This document shows positions 7,792-15,667 of a stretch of DNA of 28,720 nucleotides, one piece after another (position 1 is the stretch's first letter; each line of letters begins with the position of its first letter). Origin of the DNA: an uncultured Lachnospiraceae bacterium (GTDB lineage Bacteria > Bacillota > Clostridia > Lachnospirales > Lachnospiraceae); the NCBI GenBank assembly GCA_910584585.1, contig CAJUBP010000053.1, positions 1 through 28,720 on the forward strand. Reading direction: 5' to 3'. The translations under genes and the position numbers were made by a program. A model generated the notes under the pieces. It saw only the letters and a program-made list of their open reading frames with translations, was not told the DNA's origin and ran no database searches.

Positions 7792-8727
7792 ATGCTATTT
7801 GAAAAAAAAGGCCCCAAAAAGGCCGCAAAGAGACAGAAGAAGGGTCTTTATCCCGTTTTATATGTTATGGAAAGCCTGAAAGGATATCACACAGAGCTTG
7901 TGCAGAAGGAAGTGAATTCTCTGCAGGAATTAAGCGTGGTGAGCAAATCCTTTGATCAGGTGCTTCATGAATCGGAGAACTTTCAGGAGCAGCTGCAGGA
8001 TTTTGGAGATACTTTTTCCAGCATCAATCAGGTGTCCGGGCAGTTTACAGAAGTAAAGAGCGAGATTGCCCAGTCGGTGAACCAGGCCCAGAACGGCGTG
8101 GAGGAGCTGAAAAACAGTTCGAAAGAAGTGGAGTCTCATTTCGGGGAAATGGAAAACACTTTCGGAGATTTCATGGAGGCTGTGAAGAATATTAAGAAGT
8201 GCACCAGCAAGATCGTAACCATTGCCGATCAGACCAACATGCTTGCGCTGAACGCTACCATAGAGGCGGCCCGGGCAGGGGAACAGGGCAAAGGATTTGC
8301 AGTGGTGGCAGTGGAAGTAAAGGCATTGGCAGATGAGATCAAGAAGCTTGTGGCTGAAGTGAACGCCAGCATCGGAGATGTGGAGCAGGGAACAGACCGA
8401 CTGAGTGAGAGCATTAATACCTCCCAGCAGGCCTTGGAAGCAAGTATTGACAAGGTAAATGATACATATGAGATGTTTGACAAGATTACCCAGGCGGCGG
8501 AAGGGGCGGAGACGGTGCAGGAAGAGATTTCCGGCGTCATTGACCAGTCCAGCGCTTCCCTGCAGTCTCTGTGCGGATTTTTTGACCAGACCAAAGAGCA
8601 TTATCAGAGGGTTATGGAGCATATTGAATACGCCAGCAAGCTGGGAACCACCAAGAGCGCCATGTTTGAGGATATTGATCTGATGATGTCCCAGATACCG
8701 CCGATCATAGAAGAGTACAACCGGTAA
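7792..8727 (+). CDS. Soluble methyl-accepting chemotaxis-like protein
   Basis: This 311-residue protein has no membrane segment and no recognisable sensor domain. It is a long coiled coil with the conserved MCP signalling tip at about residues 144-182 (IADQTNMLALNATIEAARAG, then GKGFAVVAVEVKALADE). The tip binds CheA/CheW in this family. Its N-terminus is basic (KKGPKKAAKRQKKG). With the FIST protein just upstream, the simplest reading is that FIST supplies the sensing in trans. The ribosome binding site is GGGGGAAAAAG. The stop codon abuts the -35 element of the thi promoter. Confidence 0.88.
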   Translation: MLFEKKGPKKAAKRQKKGLYPVLYVMESLKGYHTELVQKEVNSLQELSVVSKSFDQVLHESENFQEQLQDFGDTFSSINQVSGQFTEVKSEIAQSVNQAQNGVEELKNSSKEVESHFGEMENTFGDFMEAVKNIKKCTSKIVTIADQTNMLALNATIEAARAGEQGKGFAVVAVEVKALADEIKKLVAEVNASIGDVEQGTDRLSESINTSQQALEASIDKVNDTYEMFDKITQAAEGAETVQEEISGVIDQSSASLQSLCGFFDQTKEHYQRVMEHIEYASKLGTTKSAMFEDIDLMMSQIPPIIEEYNR

Positions 8728-8756
8728 TTGACAAAAGGAAGAAAATCATATAAGAT
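8728..8756 (+). promoter_or_regulatory. Sigma-A-type promoter of the thi operon
   Basis: A perfect -35 TTGACA (8728-8733) and -10 TAAGAT (8751-8756) have a 17-bp spacer. The -35 starts one base after the stop codon of the preceding gene. Transcription would start near 8763, just ahead of the TPP riboswitch. Confidence 0.8.
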
Positions 8757-8772
8757 AATCAATGATAGCAGA

Positions 8773-8854
8773 ACGCAGAGGGACCGCGGACGCGGTTGAG
8801 AAGGTTAGAACCTGACTCTTTGAACCTGTCAGTTAATACTGTCGTAGGGAGCGT
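8773..8854 (+). promoter_or_regulatory. TPP riboswitch (THI element)
   Basis: The aptamer is recognised from its ordered conserved blocks: AGAGGGA near 8777, the GGTTGAGAAGG segment with the GAGA core, then CTTTGAACCTGTCAGTTAATAC and GTCGTAGGGA. ACGC (8773-8776) and GCGT (8851-8854) can close helix P1. TPP riboswitches bind thiamin pyrophosphate and repress thiamin genes. Here an intrinsic terminator follows 20 nt later, pointing to transcription attenuation: ligand favours the terminator, which lies before thiC. Confidence 0.93.
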
Positions 8855-8873
8855 GAATATTCCGCAGATTCAG

Positions 8874-8902
8874 AAGGCGCTCTTATCAAGGGGCGTCTTT
8901 TT
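8874..8902 (+). terminator. Riboswitch-controlled attenuator
   Basis: GGCGCTC (8876-8882) pairs with GGGCGTC (8891-8897), allowing two G-T pairs, around an 8-nt loop, followed by TTTTT (8898-8902). It lies between the TPP aptamer and the thiC ribosome binding site and is the likely expression platform. Confidence 0.75.
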
Positions 8903-8929
8903 ATCGTTGGACGCGAGGAGGATATTAGA

Positions 8930-10234
8930 ATGAGAGAATACGCGACGCAGATGGAAGCGGCCCGCAAGGGCATTGTAACAGAGGAATTGAAGAAGGTGGC
9001 GGCCAAGGAGAGGATGGCGCCGGAAGAGCTGATGCCGCTGGTGGCAGAGGGGAAGGTGGCAATCTGTGCCAATAAGAACCATGTTTGCCTTGATCCGGAA
9101 GGGGTAGGCTCCATGCTGCGCACCAAGATCAACGTGAACCTGGGGGTATCCAGAGACTGTAAGGATTACGATGTGGAAATGAAAAAAGTTATGGAAGCGG
9201 TCAATCTGGGAGCTCATGCCATTATGGATTTGTCTTCCCATGGGGATACCATTCCTTTTCGGAGAAAGCTGACGTCAGAATGCCCTGCCATGATCGGGAC
9301 GGTGCCGGTGTATGATTCCGTGATTCATTATCAGCGGGATCTTGCCACGCTGACGGCTAAGGATTTTATTGATGTGGTCAGGCTTCATGCCGAAGACGGC
9401 GTGGATTTTGTAACGCTGCACTGCGGCATTACCAGAAAAACCATTGAACAGATTAAAAAGCATAAGCGGAAAATGAATATTGTATCCCGGGGAGGTTCCC
9501 TGGTATTTGCCTGGATGAGCATGACAGGGGAAGAAAATCCGTTTTATGAATATTTTGACGAAATCCTGGAGATCTGCCGGGAATACGATGTAACCATTTC
9601 CCTGGGAGACGCCTGCCGCCCCGGCTGTCTGGCGGACGGATCGGACGTGTGCCAGATTGAGGAACTGGTGCGGTTGGGAGAACTGACCAAACGGGCATGG
9701 GAAAGGGATGTGCAGGTGATGGTGGAAGGTCCGGGACATATGCCCATGGATCAGATTGCGGCCAATATGAAGATGCAGCAGACCATTTGCATGGGCGCGC
9801 CTTTCTATGTGTTAGGGCCCATTGTAACCGATATTGCGCCGGGATATGACCACATTACTTCGGCTATCGGGGGAGCGATTGCGGCGCAGAACGGAGCGGC
9901 TTTTCTGTGCTATGTCACTCCGGCGGAGCATTTGGCTCTGCCCAATGTGGAGGATGTGAAGCAGGGAATCATGGCGTCTAAGATTGCGGCTCATGCGGCG
10001 GATATTGCAAAAGGAGTCAGGGGCGCCAGAGAACTGGATGACAAAATGGCGGACGCAAGGCGCGCCCTGGACTGGGAGGCTCAGTGGGAATGCGCCATGG
10101 ATCCGGAGACGGCAAAGAAAATCCGGGAAGACCGCAAACCGGAGCATGACGACACCTGTTCCATGTGCGGAAAATTCTGTGCGGTGCGGAGCATGAATAA
10201 GGCTCTGTCCGGCGAATATATTGACATTTTGTAA
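8930..10234 (+). CDS. thiC: Phosphomethylpyrimidine synthase ThiC
   Basis: ThiC is a radical-SAM enzyme that rearranges aminoimidazole ribotide into hydroxymethylpyrimidine phosphate, the pyrimidine half of thiamin. The 434 residues cover the whole short-form protein: NVNLGVSRDCKDYDVEMKK near the start, MDLSSHGDT, GTVPVYDS, the central DFVTLHCGI, VSRGGSL, SLGDACRPGC, MVEGPGHMP, and the C-terminal cluster-binding cysteines DTCSMCGKFCAVR. The cysteine spacing is C-x2-C-x3-C, one residue shorter than the CSMCGPKFC form of E. coli; I recall this shorter form from other short ThiC proteins. GAGGAGG precedes the ATG. It is the first gene after the TPP riboswitch. Confidence 0.97.
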   Translation: MREYATQMEAARKGIVTEELKKVAAKERMAPEELMPLVAEGKVAICANKNHVCLDPEGVGSMLRTKINVNLGVSRDCKDYDVEMKKVMEAVNLGAHAIMDLSSHGDTIPFRRKLTSECPAMIGTVPVYDSVIHYQRDLATLTAKDFIDVVRLHAEDGVDFVTLHCGITRKTIEQIKKHKRKMNIVSRGGSLVFAWMSMTGEENPFYEYFDEILEICREYDVTISLGDACRPGCLADGSDVCQIEELVRLGELTKRAWERDVQVMVEGPGHMPMDQIAANMKMQQTICMGAPFYVLGPIVTDIAPGYDHITSAIGGAIAAQNGAAFLCYVTPAEHLALPNVEDVKQGIMASKIAAHAADIAKGVRGARELDDKMADARRALDWEAQWECAMDPETAKKIREDRKPEHDDTCSMCGKFCAVRSMNKALSGEYIDIL

Positions 10235-10246
10235 TGGGGAGGGCCT

Positions 10247-10765
10247 ATGAAAGTAAATATTAGAAAGCTGGCTGTCGCAGGGATGATGACTGCTTTAGGC
10301 GTCAGCCTGTCGGCGTTTTCCATTCCCATCGGGGCTTCCAGGTGCTTTCCCATTCAGCATCTTCTGAATGTATTGGCCGGCATTTTCCTGGGGCCTTCCT
10401 ACGCGGTGGGATTTGCGTTTTCCACAGCCCTGATCCGGAACCTGATGGGGACCGGAAGCCTTCTGGCATTTCCAGGCAGCATGGCGGGGGCTTTTCTGGG
10501 AGCTGTATTGTTTCGGTATACCGGGAAAATATGGACTAATTTCTTAGGAGAGATTCTGGGAACCGGCGTCATCGGGGGAATGCTCTGTTATCCGGTTGCC
10601 AGCCTGCTGATGGGAAACCAGGAAGCAGCGCTGTTTACCTATGTGCTTCCTTTCTTTATCAGTACGGCAGGCGGATGCATTCTGGCGGCAATTTTACTGG
10701 GCGCCATGTACCGGTCCGGCGCAGTTTCCTATTTACAGGGAATGCTGAAGGGAACGGAACAGTGA
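10247..10765 (+). CDS. thiW: Thiazole ECF transporter S component ThiW
   Basis: ThiW is the substrate-binding membrane subunit of an energy-coupling-factor transporter, predicted to import the thiazole precursor of thiamin. The 172 residues are nearly all hydrophobic, with about five or six membrane segments. The family-typical opening is RKLAVAGMMTALGVSLS, followed by IPIGASRCFPIQHLLNVLAGIFLGP. No ATPase or T subunit is present here; in ECF systems these are usually shared and encoded elsewhere. GGGGAGGG lies before the ATG. The TGA stop overlaps the GTG start of thiM, so uptake and kinase are translationally coupled. Confidence 0.9.
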   Translation: MKVNIRKLAVAGMMTALGVSLSAFSIPIGASRCFPIQHLLNVLAGIFLGPSYAVGFAFSTALIRNLMGTGSLLAFPGSMAGAFLGAVLFRYTGKIWTNFLGEILGTGVIGGMLCYPVASLLMGNQEAALFTYVLPFFISTAGGCILAAILLGAMYRSGAVSYLQGMLKGTEQ

Positions 10766-11769
10766 ACGAACAATATTACAAGGAACATTTATCCGAAAGG
10801 GCAGGAAATGAACAGAGCTGCAGGGAACATTTATCCGAAAAGGCAGGGAACGAACAGAGCTGCAGGAAATATTTATCTGAAAGGGCGGAACAGATTGCAG
10901 AGATATTCCGAAGAGTCCGGACCCGGAGATATCTGATTCATATGATTCCCAATACGGTTTCAGCCGCCCTGTGCGCAGACGGCCTGGCTTCTCTGGGCGC
11001 CCGGCCGCTGATGGCGGCAGCTCCGGAAGAAATGCCGGAAATTGTATCTCAGGCGGACGGCTGCGTGATTAATCTTGGCCAGCTGACAAAAGAAAAGCAG
11101 AAGGCAGCCCGGCTTGTGTTGGAGCAGGGCGCCAGATTGGGCAAACCTCTGGCGTTAGACCCGGTAGGCTGCGGCGCCTCCCAGTTTCGGATGCAGGCGG
11201 CGCAAGAGCTTTTGGACATGCCCTGGCAGGGAATCCTCAAAGGAAACCGTTCAGAACTTTACAGTATCCAACAAGGAAAACTGACCAGAGAAGGCATAGA
11301 TTCTCTGCAAGAGCACTCCTTAACCAACCGAATTCCCCTAGGCAGAATCTATCTGGCCACCGGGAAAACCGATGAAATCCTCTGGGAAAGCGGCAGCATC
11401 CAGATTCCCCGCAAAACAGCCAGCCGCTGGAATATAGTGGGAACCGGCTGCCTGACAGGAGCAGTCACAGGCGCATGCTGCTGCGCCGCAGCAGAACTGG
11501 CCAAAGAATCATCAGAAAGCTCCCATAATATGGAAGAAAAAAGCAGTCAGACTCCGGAAGATTTGCCAGAGAGAAGCCTGTCTCCCCTAAAATTAGCCGC
11601 CATATCCGCCTCCCTGGCCATGGCGTTCGCATTAGAACAGGCCGGGAAAGCCGAAGGATACGGAACAGCCAAATCCGCGTTGCTGAATGCCTTGGGCCAG
11701 TTGTCAGAAGAGAATTTTTTAAAGTGGTTGGCACACACATATCTGAATGAGAAACATTTCCAGAAATAA
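10762..11769 (+). CDS. thiM: Hydroxyethylthiazole kinase ThiM, with N-terminal repeats
   Basis: ThiM phosphorylates hydroxyethylthiazole for joining to the pyrimidine. The core is clear: LIHMIPNTVSAALCADGLASLGARPLMA, LALDPVGCGASQFR, ILKGNRSEL and the catalytic-loop IVGTGCLTGA. At 335 residues it is longer than the usual ~270. The excess is a repeat-bearing N-terminus (residues 2-42, three 14-residue units) and an acidic, serine-rich insert near residues 250-275 (KESSESSHNMEEKSSQTPED). The segment between the RGN-equivalent and GTGC is shorter than normal, so the enzyme is divergent and activity should not be taken for granted. The GTG start overlaps the thiW stop by 4 bp. Confidence 0.88.
   Translation: MNEQYYKEHLSERAGNEQSCREHLSEKAGNEQSCRKYLSERAEQIAEIFRRVRTRRYLIHMIPNTVSAALCADGLASLGARPLMAAAPEEMPEIVSQADGCVINLGQLTKEKQKAARLVLEQGARLGKPLALDPVGCGASQFRMQAAQELLDMPWQGILKGNRSELYSIQQGKLTREGIDSLQEHSLTNRIPLGRIYLATGKTDEILWESGSIQIPRKTASRWNIVGTGCLTGAVTGACCCAAAELAKESSESSHNMEEKSSQTPEDLPERSLSPLKLAAISASLAMAFALEQAGKAEGYGTAKSALLNALGQLSEENFLKWLAHTYLNEKHFQK
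10765..10887 (+). repeat. Three 42-bp coding repeats in the thiM 5' end
   Basis: Units at 10765-10806, 10807-10848 and 10849-10887 encode NEQYYKEHLSERAG, NEQSCREHLSEKAG and NEQSCRKYLSERA. Units 2 and 3 are closest at the DNA level. They precede the first recognisable thiazole-kinase residues and keep the frame. Confidence 0.9.
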
Positions 11770-11776
11770 ATGTTCC

Positions 11777-11996
11777 ATATTGCGATACACAGGAAATTCA
11801 GAACGGCCCTTCCTCTAAGCAAGCAGTTCACGGGCACTTCTAGTACAGGCAAAATCCACTGTTTAGGTCGACTTAGGAAGGAGGGCTTTCCCGACTTGCT
11901 TAGTCGAAGTTAGGAACTGTGCAGTTAGTTTGCCGGAACGTTGCCCGGCTTGCGTGAGGAAGGGCCGTTCTGAATTTCCGTCCGTATCTCCAGATA
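11777..11996. repeat. Hairpin repeat element, copy 2 (inside the thi operon)
   Basis: The 19-mer ATATTGCGATACACAGGAA (11777-11795) is identical to that at 111-129. It leads into a perfect 24-bp inverted repeat (arms 11792-11815 and 11956-11979) enclosing 140 nt, followed by TCCGTATCTCCAGATA (11981-11996), similar to the 3' motif of copy 1. The interior has more pairing, for example CTAAGCAAG (11815-11823) with CTTGCTTAG (11895-11903), and CGGGCA (11831-11836) with TGCCCG (11942-11947). It fills most of the 277-bp gap between thiM and thiE, so the element is probably transcribed with the operon. Confidence 0.75.
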
Positions 11997-12046
11997 GAAA
12001 ATTATGTCAGAAATAAATTGATAAGTGACAAGGAAAGGAGAACGCC

Positions 12047-12646
12047 ATGAAATACCTATACCTGATTGCAGACTTCTCCTACGGAGAAGCCAAAATAGAA
12101 GCCGCCTTAAAGGCCGGCGCAGATTACATTCAGCTGCGGGAGAAAAACATTTCTTCCGCAGAATACCTGCAGCGGGCCAAGAAGCTGCGGGAAATGACAG
12201 AGAAATACCATACCAAACTGATTATCAACGATCGTGTGGACATAGCCTTGTTAAGCGGCGCGGACGGAGTCCACTTAGGTCAGGAGGACGTTCCTGTAAG
12301 GGACGCGAGAAAGCTTTTGGGAGCTCAGAAAATCATCGGAGCCACCGCCAAAACGCCGGAACAGGCCAGACAGGCCATGGAGGATGGGGCCGACTACTTA
12401 GGCAGCGGCGCGTGGTTTTTTACAGAAACCAAAAAAGACGCCGTTCCTATTTCAGAGGAAACCTATCAGAAAATTCTTGAGGCTGCCCCCATTCTCAATA
12501 TGGCGGTGGGTGGAATCAATGCCCAAAACTGCGGAAAGCCCCTTTCTCTGGGAGCCGGCGGACTGGCAATCTCGGCGGGGATTCTGAAAGCGGAAGATCC
12601 CGGAGCGGAAACAGCTAAGATACGGCGGATCTTAGAGTGTGTTTGA
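12047..12646 (+). CDS. thiE: Thiamin-phosphate synthase ThiE
   Basis: ThiE joins the pyrimidine pyrophosphate and thiazole phosphate to give thiamin phosphate. The 199 residues show a TIM-barrel of family length with GADYIQLREKN (diphosphate-contact region), LIINDRVDIALLSGADGVHLGQED, IIGATAKTPEQARQA, YLGSGAWFFTETKKDAV and the phosphate-binding MAVGGIN and GGLAISAGIL. The segment GSGAWFFTETKKD differs from the common G-GP-F-T-TK, a modest divergence. AAGGAG precedes the ATG. It is separated from thiM by the hairpin element but remains in the same orientation. Confidence 0.94.
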   Translation: MKYLYLIADFSYGEAKIEAALKAGADYIQLREKNISSAEYLQRAKKLREMTEKYHTKLIINDRVDIALLSGADGVHLGQEDVPVRDARKLLGAQKIIGATAKTPEQARQAMEDGADYLGSGAWFFTETKKDAVPISEETYQKILEAAPILNMAVGGINAQNCGKPLSLGAGGLAISAGILKAEDPGAETAKIRRILECV

Positions 12647-12671
12647 AATTTTCTGATACGGAGGGATAAAT

Positions 12672-13466
12672 GTGAAAACTGTGCTTACAATAGCAGGAAG
12701 CGACTGCAGCGGCGGCGCCGGCATTCAGGCGGATTTAAAGACCATTGCGGCCCATGGGCTGTATGGAGAGAGCGTGATTACTGCGCTGACGGCGCAGAAT
12801 ACAATGGGGGTAGCGGAGATTGTGCCGGTATCCCCTGATTTTTTGGAGAAACAGTTGGAGTGTGTGTTTACAGATATTGTGCCGGATGCTGTGAAGCTGG
12901 GCATGATTCCTGGTATTTCCCAGATGAAAGTCATAAAGAAAAGCCTGGAGCGCTGGCAGGCCAGGCATGTGGTGATGGATACCGTTATGATTTCCACCAG
13001 CGGCAGGAATCTGATGGAGCCGAAAGCCCTGTCTTATTTTCAGAAAGAACTGCTTCCCCTGGCGGAGATTTACACTCCCAACCTTCCGGAAGCCGGGGCT
13101 ATGTTAAAAACAACCATAAAAACAAGGGAAGAAAGGGTTGCGGCGGCCAGGGAGTTTGCGTTACAATACAAGGGTGCTTTATATTTAAAAGGCGGCCATG
13201 ACGAATCTTCTGCAGATGATTTGTTGTATCTGGAAGGAGAGCCTTTGTGGATATTCGGAGAGCATATTGATAATCCCAATACGCACGGGACAGGATGCAC
13301 ACTGTCTTCCGCTATTGCCTGCGGCCTTGCAAAAGGGCTGGGAGTCGAAGAAAGCGCAAGGAAGGCGAAAGAATATATTACCGGGGCTATTGCGGATGGA
13401 ATGAATCTCGGAAGGGGAAATGGACCGCTGAACCATATGTACCGAATGGCGCCAAGGGATGAATGA
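12672..13466 (+). CDS. thiD: Hydroxymethylpyrimidine (phosphate) kinase ThiD
   Basis: ThiD phosphorylates hydroxymethylpyrimidine and its monophosphate to the pyrophosphate used by ThiE. The 264 residues carry the ribokinase-fold signatures: TIAGSDCSGGAGIQADLKT at the start, ALTAQNTMGV, DAVKLGMI, VMDTVMISTSGRNLM, YTPNLPEAGAML, LYLKGGHDE and the catalytic-loop HGTGCTLSSAIA. The start is GTG 12672 behind GGAGGG; the ATG two bases upstream is out of frame and stops at once. With thiC, thiW, thiM and thiE it completes a pathway from de novo pyrimidine and salvaged thiazole. No thiazole-synthesis genes (thiG, thiH, thiS, thiF) are in the window. Confidence 0.95.
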   Translation: MKTVLTIAGSDCSGGAGIQADLKTIAAHGLYGESVITALTAQNTMGVAEIVPVSPDFLEKQLECVFTDIVPDAVKLGMIPGISQMKVIKKSLERWQARHVVMDTVMISTSGRNLMEPKALSYFQKELLPLAEIYTPNLPEAGAMLKTTIKTREERVAAAREFALQYKGALYLKGGHDESSADDLLYLEGEPLWIFGEHIDNPNTHGTGCTLSSAIACGLAKGLGVEESARKAKEYITGAIADGMNLGRGNGPLNHMYRMAPRDE

Positions 13467-13500
13467 TTTGTGGTGAATACAGAAAAAGGAGATTTTGCGG

Positions 13501-14382
13501 ATGAAGAAGAAATTACTGTTATTTGGATTGGGAATCTGTCTGCTGTTTACTGCCTGTTCCGGGAAAAATAAAGCAGAAAATACAAAGCAGAAAGAAGAAA
13601 AGACGGAGGATAATCAGGAGGCGAAAACGGAGAAGGAAGAAGAAAAAGAGGAAAAGAAGGACAAGGATGCAGCAGAAGAAGCCGGCGTGGAATTGACGAA
13701 GGAACCGGAAGTGACATTTGTGGATTATTCGGAAGATATTGAAGATGAGACAAGCGGCGTACTGCTTCTTTCCGTTACGGAGAACAGCCCTGTGGTTTCC
13801 ATTCCGGAAAATGAAGCTGCGGCTGAGAAGATAAATATGGCTTTTGAACAAAAGCATACAGAGGTGCAGGCCTATATTGAGGAGGACGAGGAACTGGCAA
13901 GGAGCGCCTATGAGGGCTTGTCAGAGGAGGAAAAGAAAGACTGGATGCCCTATGGATACGGCGCTACCTACAAGATGGTCTATTGTTCCACGAAAATTTT
14001 AAGTATTGAAGCCCAGAGTTATCAGTGGCAGGGAACGCCTCATCCCAATACATGGACTTCTTCATACTGTTTTGACGCCTCCACCGGAAAACTTCTGTCG
14101 CTGTCAGATATCTTTACAGACCAGGCGGCAGCCAGAAAAATTGTGGAAGAGCATATTTTGAAAAAAATTACGGAAGAACCTTATAAAGACGGGCTGATGG
14201 AGGATTATGAAAGCTTTGTGCCGGATGTTCTGACAGAAGATGTCTTCTATTTGAATGACAAAGGCCTGGTGGTGATCTGCAATCCCTATATGCTGGCGAA
14301 TTACGCGGCAGGCATCATTGAAATTGAGGTGCCTTATGAAGCGCTGAAAGACGTGATGAATGAGAAATACATGCTGAAATAA
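13501..14382 (+). CDS. Lipoprotein with DUF4163/DUF3298 (RsiV-like) domains
   Basis: The 293-residue protein begins with a lipoprotein signal: MKKKLLLFGLGICLLFTAC, with the lipobox cysteine at about residue 19. A lysine- and glutamate-rich tether of about 45 residues follows. The folded part (from about residue 70) looks like the DUF4163 plus DUF3298 pair also found in PdaC and RsiV: VTENSPVVSIPENEAAAEKINMAF, SYQWQGTPHPNTWTSSYCFDASTGKLLSLSDIF and a C-terminal VVICNPYMLANYAAGIIEIEVPYEAL. It should be anchored on the outer face of the membrane. I chose ATG 13501, which has AAAGGAG 9 bp upstream, over TTG 13495. It lies 34 bp after thiD with no terminator seen, so it may ride on the thi transcript. 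Its role is unknown. Confidence 0.75.
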   Translation: MKKKLLLFGLGICLLFTACSGKNKAENTKQKEEKTEDNQEAKTEKEEEKEEKKDKDAAEEAGVELTKEPEVTFVDYSEDIEDETSGVLLLSVTENSPVVSIPENEAAAEKINMAFEQKHTEVQAYIEEDEELARSAYEGLSEEEKKDWMPYGYGATYKMVYCSTKILSIEAQSYQWQGTPHPNTWTSSYCFDASTGKLLSLSDIFTDQAAARKIVEEHILKKITEEPYKDGLMEDYESFVPDVLTEDVFYLNDKGLVVICNPYMLANYAAGIIEIEVPYEALKDVMNEKYMLK

Positions 14383-14402
14383 GAACTTTCCGGGGAATTA
14401 TT

Positions 14403-14894
14403 ATGGAAAAATCGAATCTGACAACCTTGTGTTATGTGGAGCAGGACGGAAAATATCTGATGCTCCATCGGGTGAAGAAAGAAAAAGATGTGAATAAGGA
14501 TAAATGGATCGGAATCGGCGGACATTTTGAACCGGGAGAAAGCCCGGAGGAATGTCTGCTTCGGGAAGTGAAGGAAGAGACCGGCCTTACGCTGACTGAT
14601 TATTCTTTCCGGGGAATCATTACTTTTTCCGCGGAGGGATGGCCGGTAGAATATATGTGCCTTTATACGGCGGACAGTTTTGAGGGAACCCTGACGGAGT
14701 GCGACGAGGGGACTCTGGAGTGGGTGGAAAAAGAGCAGGTCCTTTCTCTGAATATCTGGGAGGGGGATAAAATATTTTTCCGGCTTCTGTTGGCGGATGC
14801 TCCCTTTTTCTCGCTGAAATTAAGTTATGAAGGCGATCGGCTGACGGAGGCGGCATTGGATGGAAAGAAATTGGACACAAGGAAATTAAGATGA
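14403..14894 (+). CDS. Nudix hydrolase, MutT/8-oxo-dGTP diphosphatase-like
   Basis: The 163-residue protein carries a complete Nudix box at residues 40-62 (GHFEPGESPEECL, then REVKEETGL), which binds divalent metal and cleaves nucleoside-diphosphate linkages. The lead-in TTLCYVEQDGKYLMLHRVKKEKD and WIGIGG match the clostridial MutT-type group annotated as 8-oxo-dGTP diphosphatase. Substrate cannot be fixed from sequence alone. It follows the lipoprotein gene by 20 bp and ends before a strong bidirectional terminator. The convergent gene beyond the terminator is also a base-damage repair enzyme. Confidence 0.88.
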   Translation: MEKSNLTTLCYVEQDGKYLMLHRVKKEKDVNKDKWIGIGGHFEPGESPEECLLREVKEETGLTLTDYSFRGIITFSAEGWPVEYMCLYTADSFEGTLTECDEGTLEWVEKEQVLSLNIWEGDKIFFRLLLADAPFFSLKLSYEGDRLTEAALDGKKLDTRKLR

Positions 14895-14955
14895 CGTCTG
14901 GATCATTAGGAGCAGATCCGCGAAAATATTAGCCGTGAGGAGATAGGGAAATCAG

Positions 14956-14992
14956 AATGGGCAGCCATCGTTGGAGAATGGCTGCTCATTTT
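14956..14992. terminator. Bidirectional terminator between convergent genes
   Basis: AATGGGCAGCCAT (14956-14968) pairs with ATGGCTGCTCATT (14978-14990), one G-T pair in 13, around a 9-nt loop, with a short T run to 14992. It serves the plus-strand Nudix gene. It also overlaps the last codon and stop of the minus-strand glycosylase gene, but the minus-strand side lacks a T tract. Confidence 0.7.
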
Positions 14993-15582
14993 GGCAGATC
15001 AAGGTAAGGCAGCAAAGCTTGTTTCCAGAATTCTGTCAGACGTTCCAGGTTCCAGGCGGCGTTGGCGGGACTGGTGGAAGGAAGCCTGCAGATGGCGGTA
15101 TATTGGGAAAAATCCGCCGGCGGCAAAAGGGGCTTTGCCAAATCACCGGAATTTGGCGGCAAGGAAAGAGAATCAGCGGAAGCTCTCAGCATGGGTATGG
15201 TATATTTTTCATAAAGCTCGCATGCCTTATTGCCGTTTCCAAAGACAGCCTGGATGGAGGTCTGTTTCAGCAGGCCTGGGATATCGGCGGGAACCACATT
15301 GCGGATGCTGCTGTCGGAGGAGCCGATGATATCACAGCTTAATATAACATCCCAGAGAGCGATTCCATGAGAAAGCAGGAGAAGTTTTTTCTCCGGAACC
15401 GTCACAGGAACCGGTTCGCCGGTAATAGCCGCCAGAACCTTCCAGAACCGGTTCTGGGGATGGCCGTAGTAGAAATGCTGTTCTCGGGATTTCACAGACG
15501 GAAAGGTGCCCAGAATCAGAATTCTGGAATCTCTCTGAAAAACCGGCTCAAATTCGTGGGTGAGATTATGGTATTCTGACAT
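14986..15582 (-). CDS. DNA-deoxyinosine glycosylase (UDG superfamily, family 6)
   Basis: The 198-residue protein matches the hypoxanthine-DNA glycosylase branch of the uracil-DNA glycosylase superfamily, which removes deaminated adenine from DNA. Readable blocks are ILILGTFPSVKSREQHFYYGHPQNRFWKVL near the N-terminus, then GIALWDVILSCDIIGSSDSSI, IQAVFGNGNKACELY and the C-terminal LPSTSPANAAW. These are family hallmarks, and the length is typical. AAAGGA lies before the ATG. It is 85 bp downstream of a chemoreceptor gene on the same strand. The gap shows no clear terminator, so read-through is possible. Confidence 0.9.
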   Translation of the reverse strand: MSEYHNLTHEFEPVFQRDSRILILGTFPSVKSREQHFYYGHPQNRFWKVLAAITGEPVPVTVPEKKLLLLSHGIALWDVILSCDIIGSSDSSIRNVVPADIPGLLKQTSIQAVFGNGNKACELYEKYTIPMLRASADSLSLPPNSGDLAKPLLPPADFSQYTAICRLPSTSPANAAWNLERLTEFWKQALLPYLDLPK

Positions 15583-15667
15583 GGGGCAGATCCTTTCTGT
15601 TCGTTTTCTGTAAGCAGTATGTAAGCCGTGCTCCGTTTCCGGTTTGTTCCGTACTTATGGCATTTAT

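Noticed and set aside
14971..15579. Plus-strand frames opposite the glycosylase gene
   Set aside because: The minus strand encodes a clearly recognisable full-length glycosylase; the plus frames are its complement.
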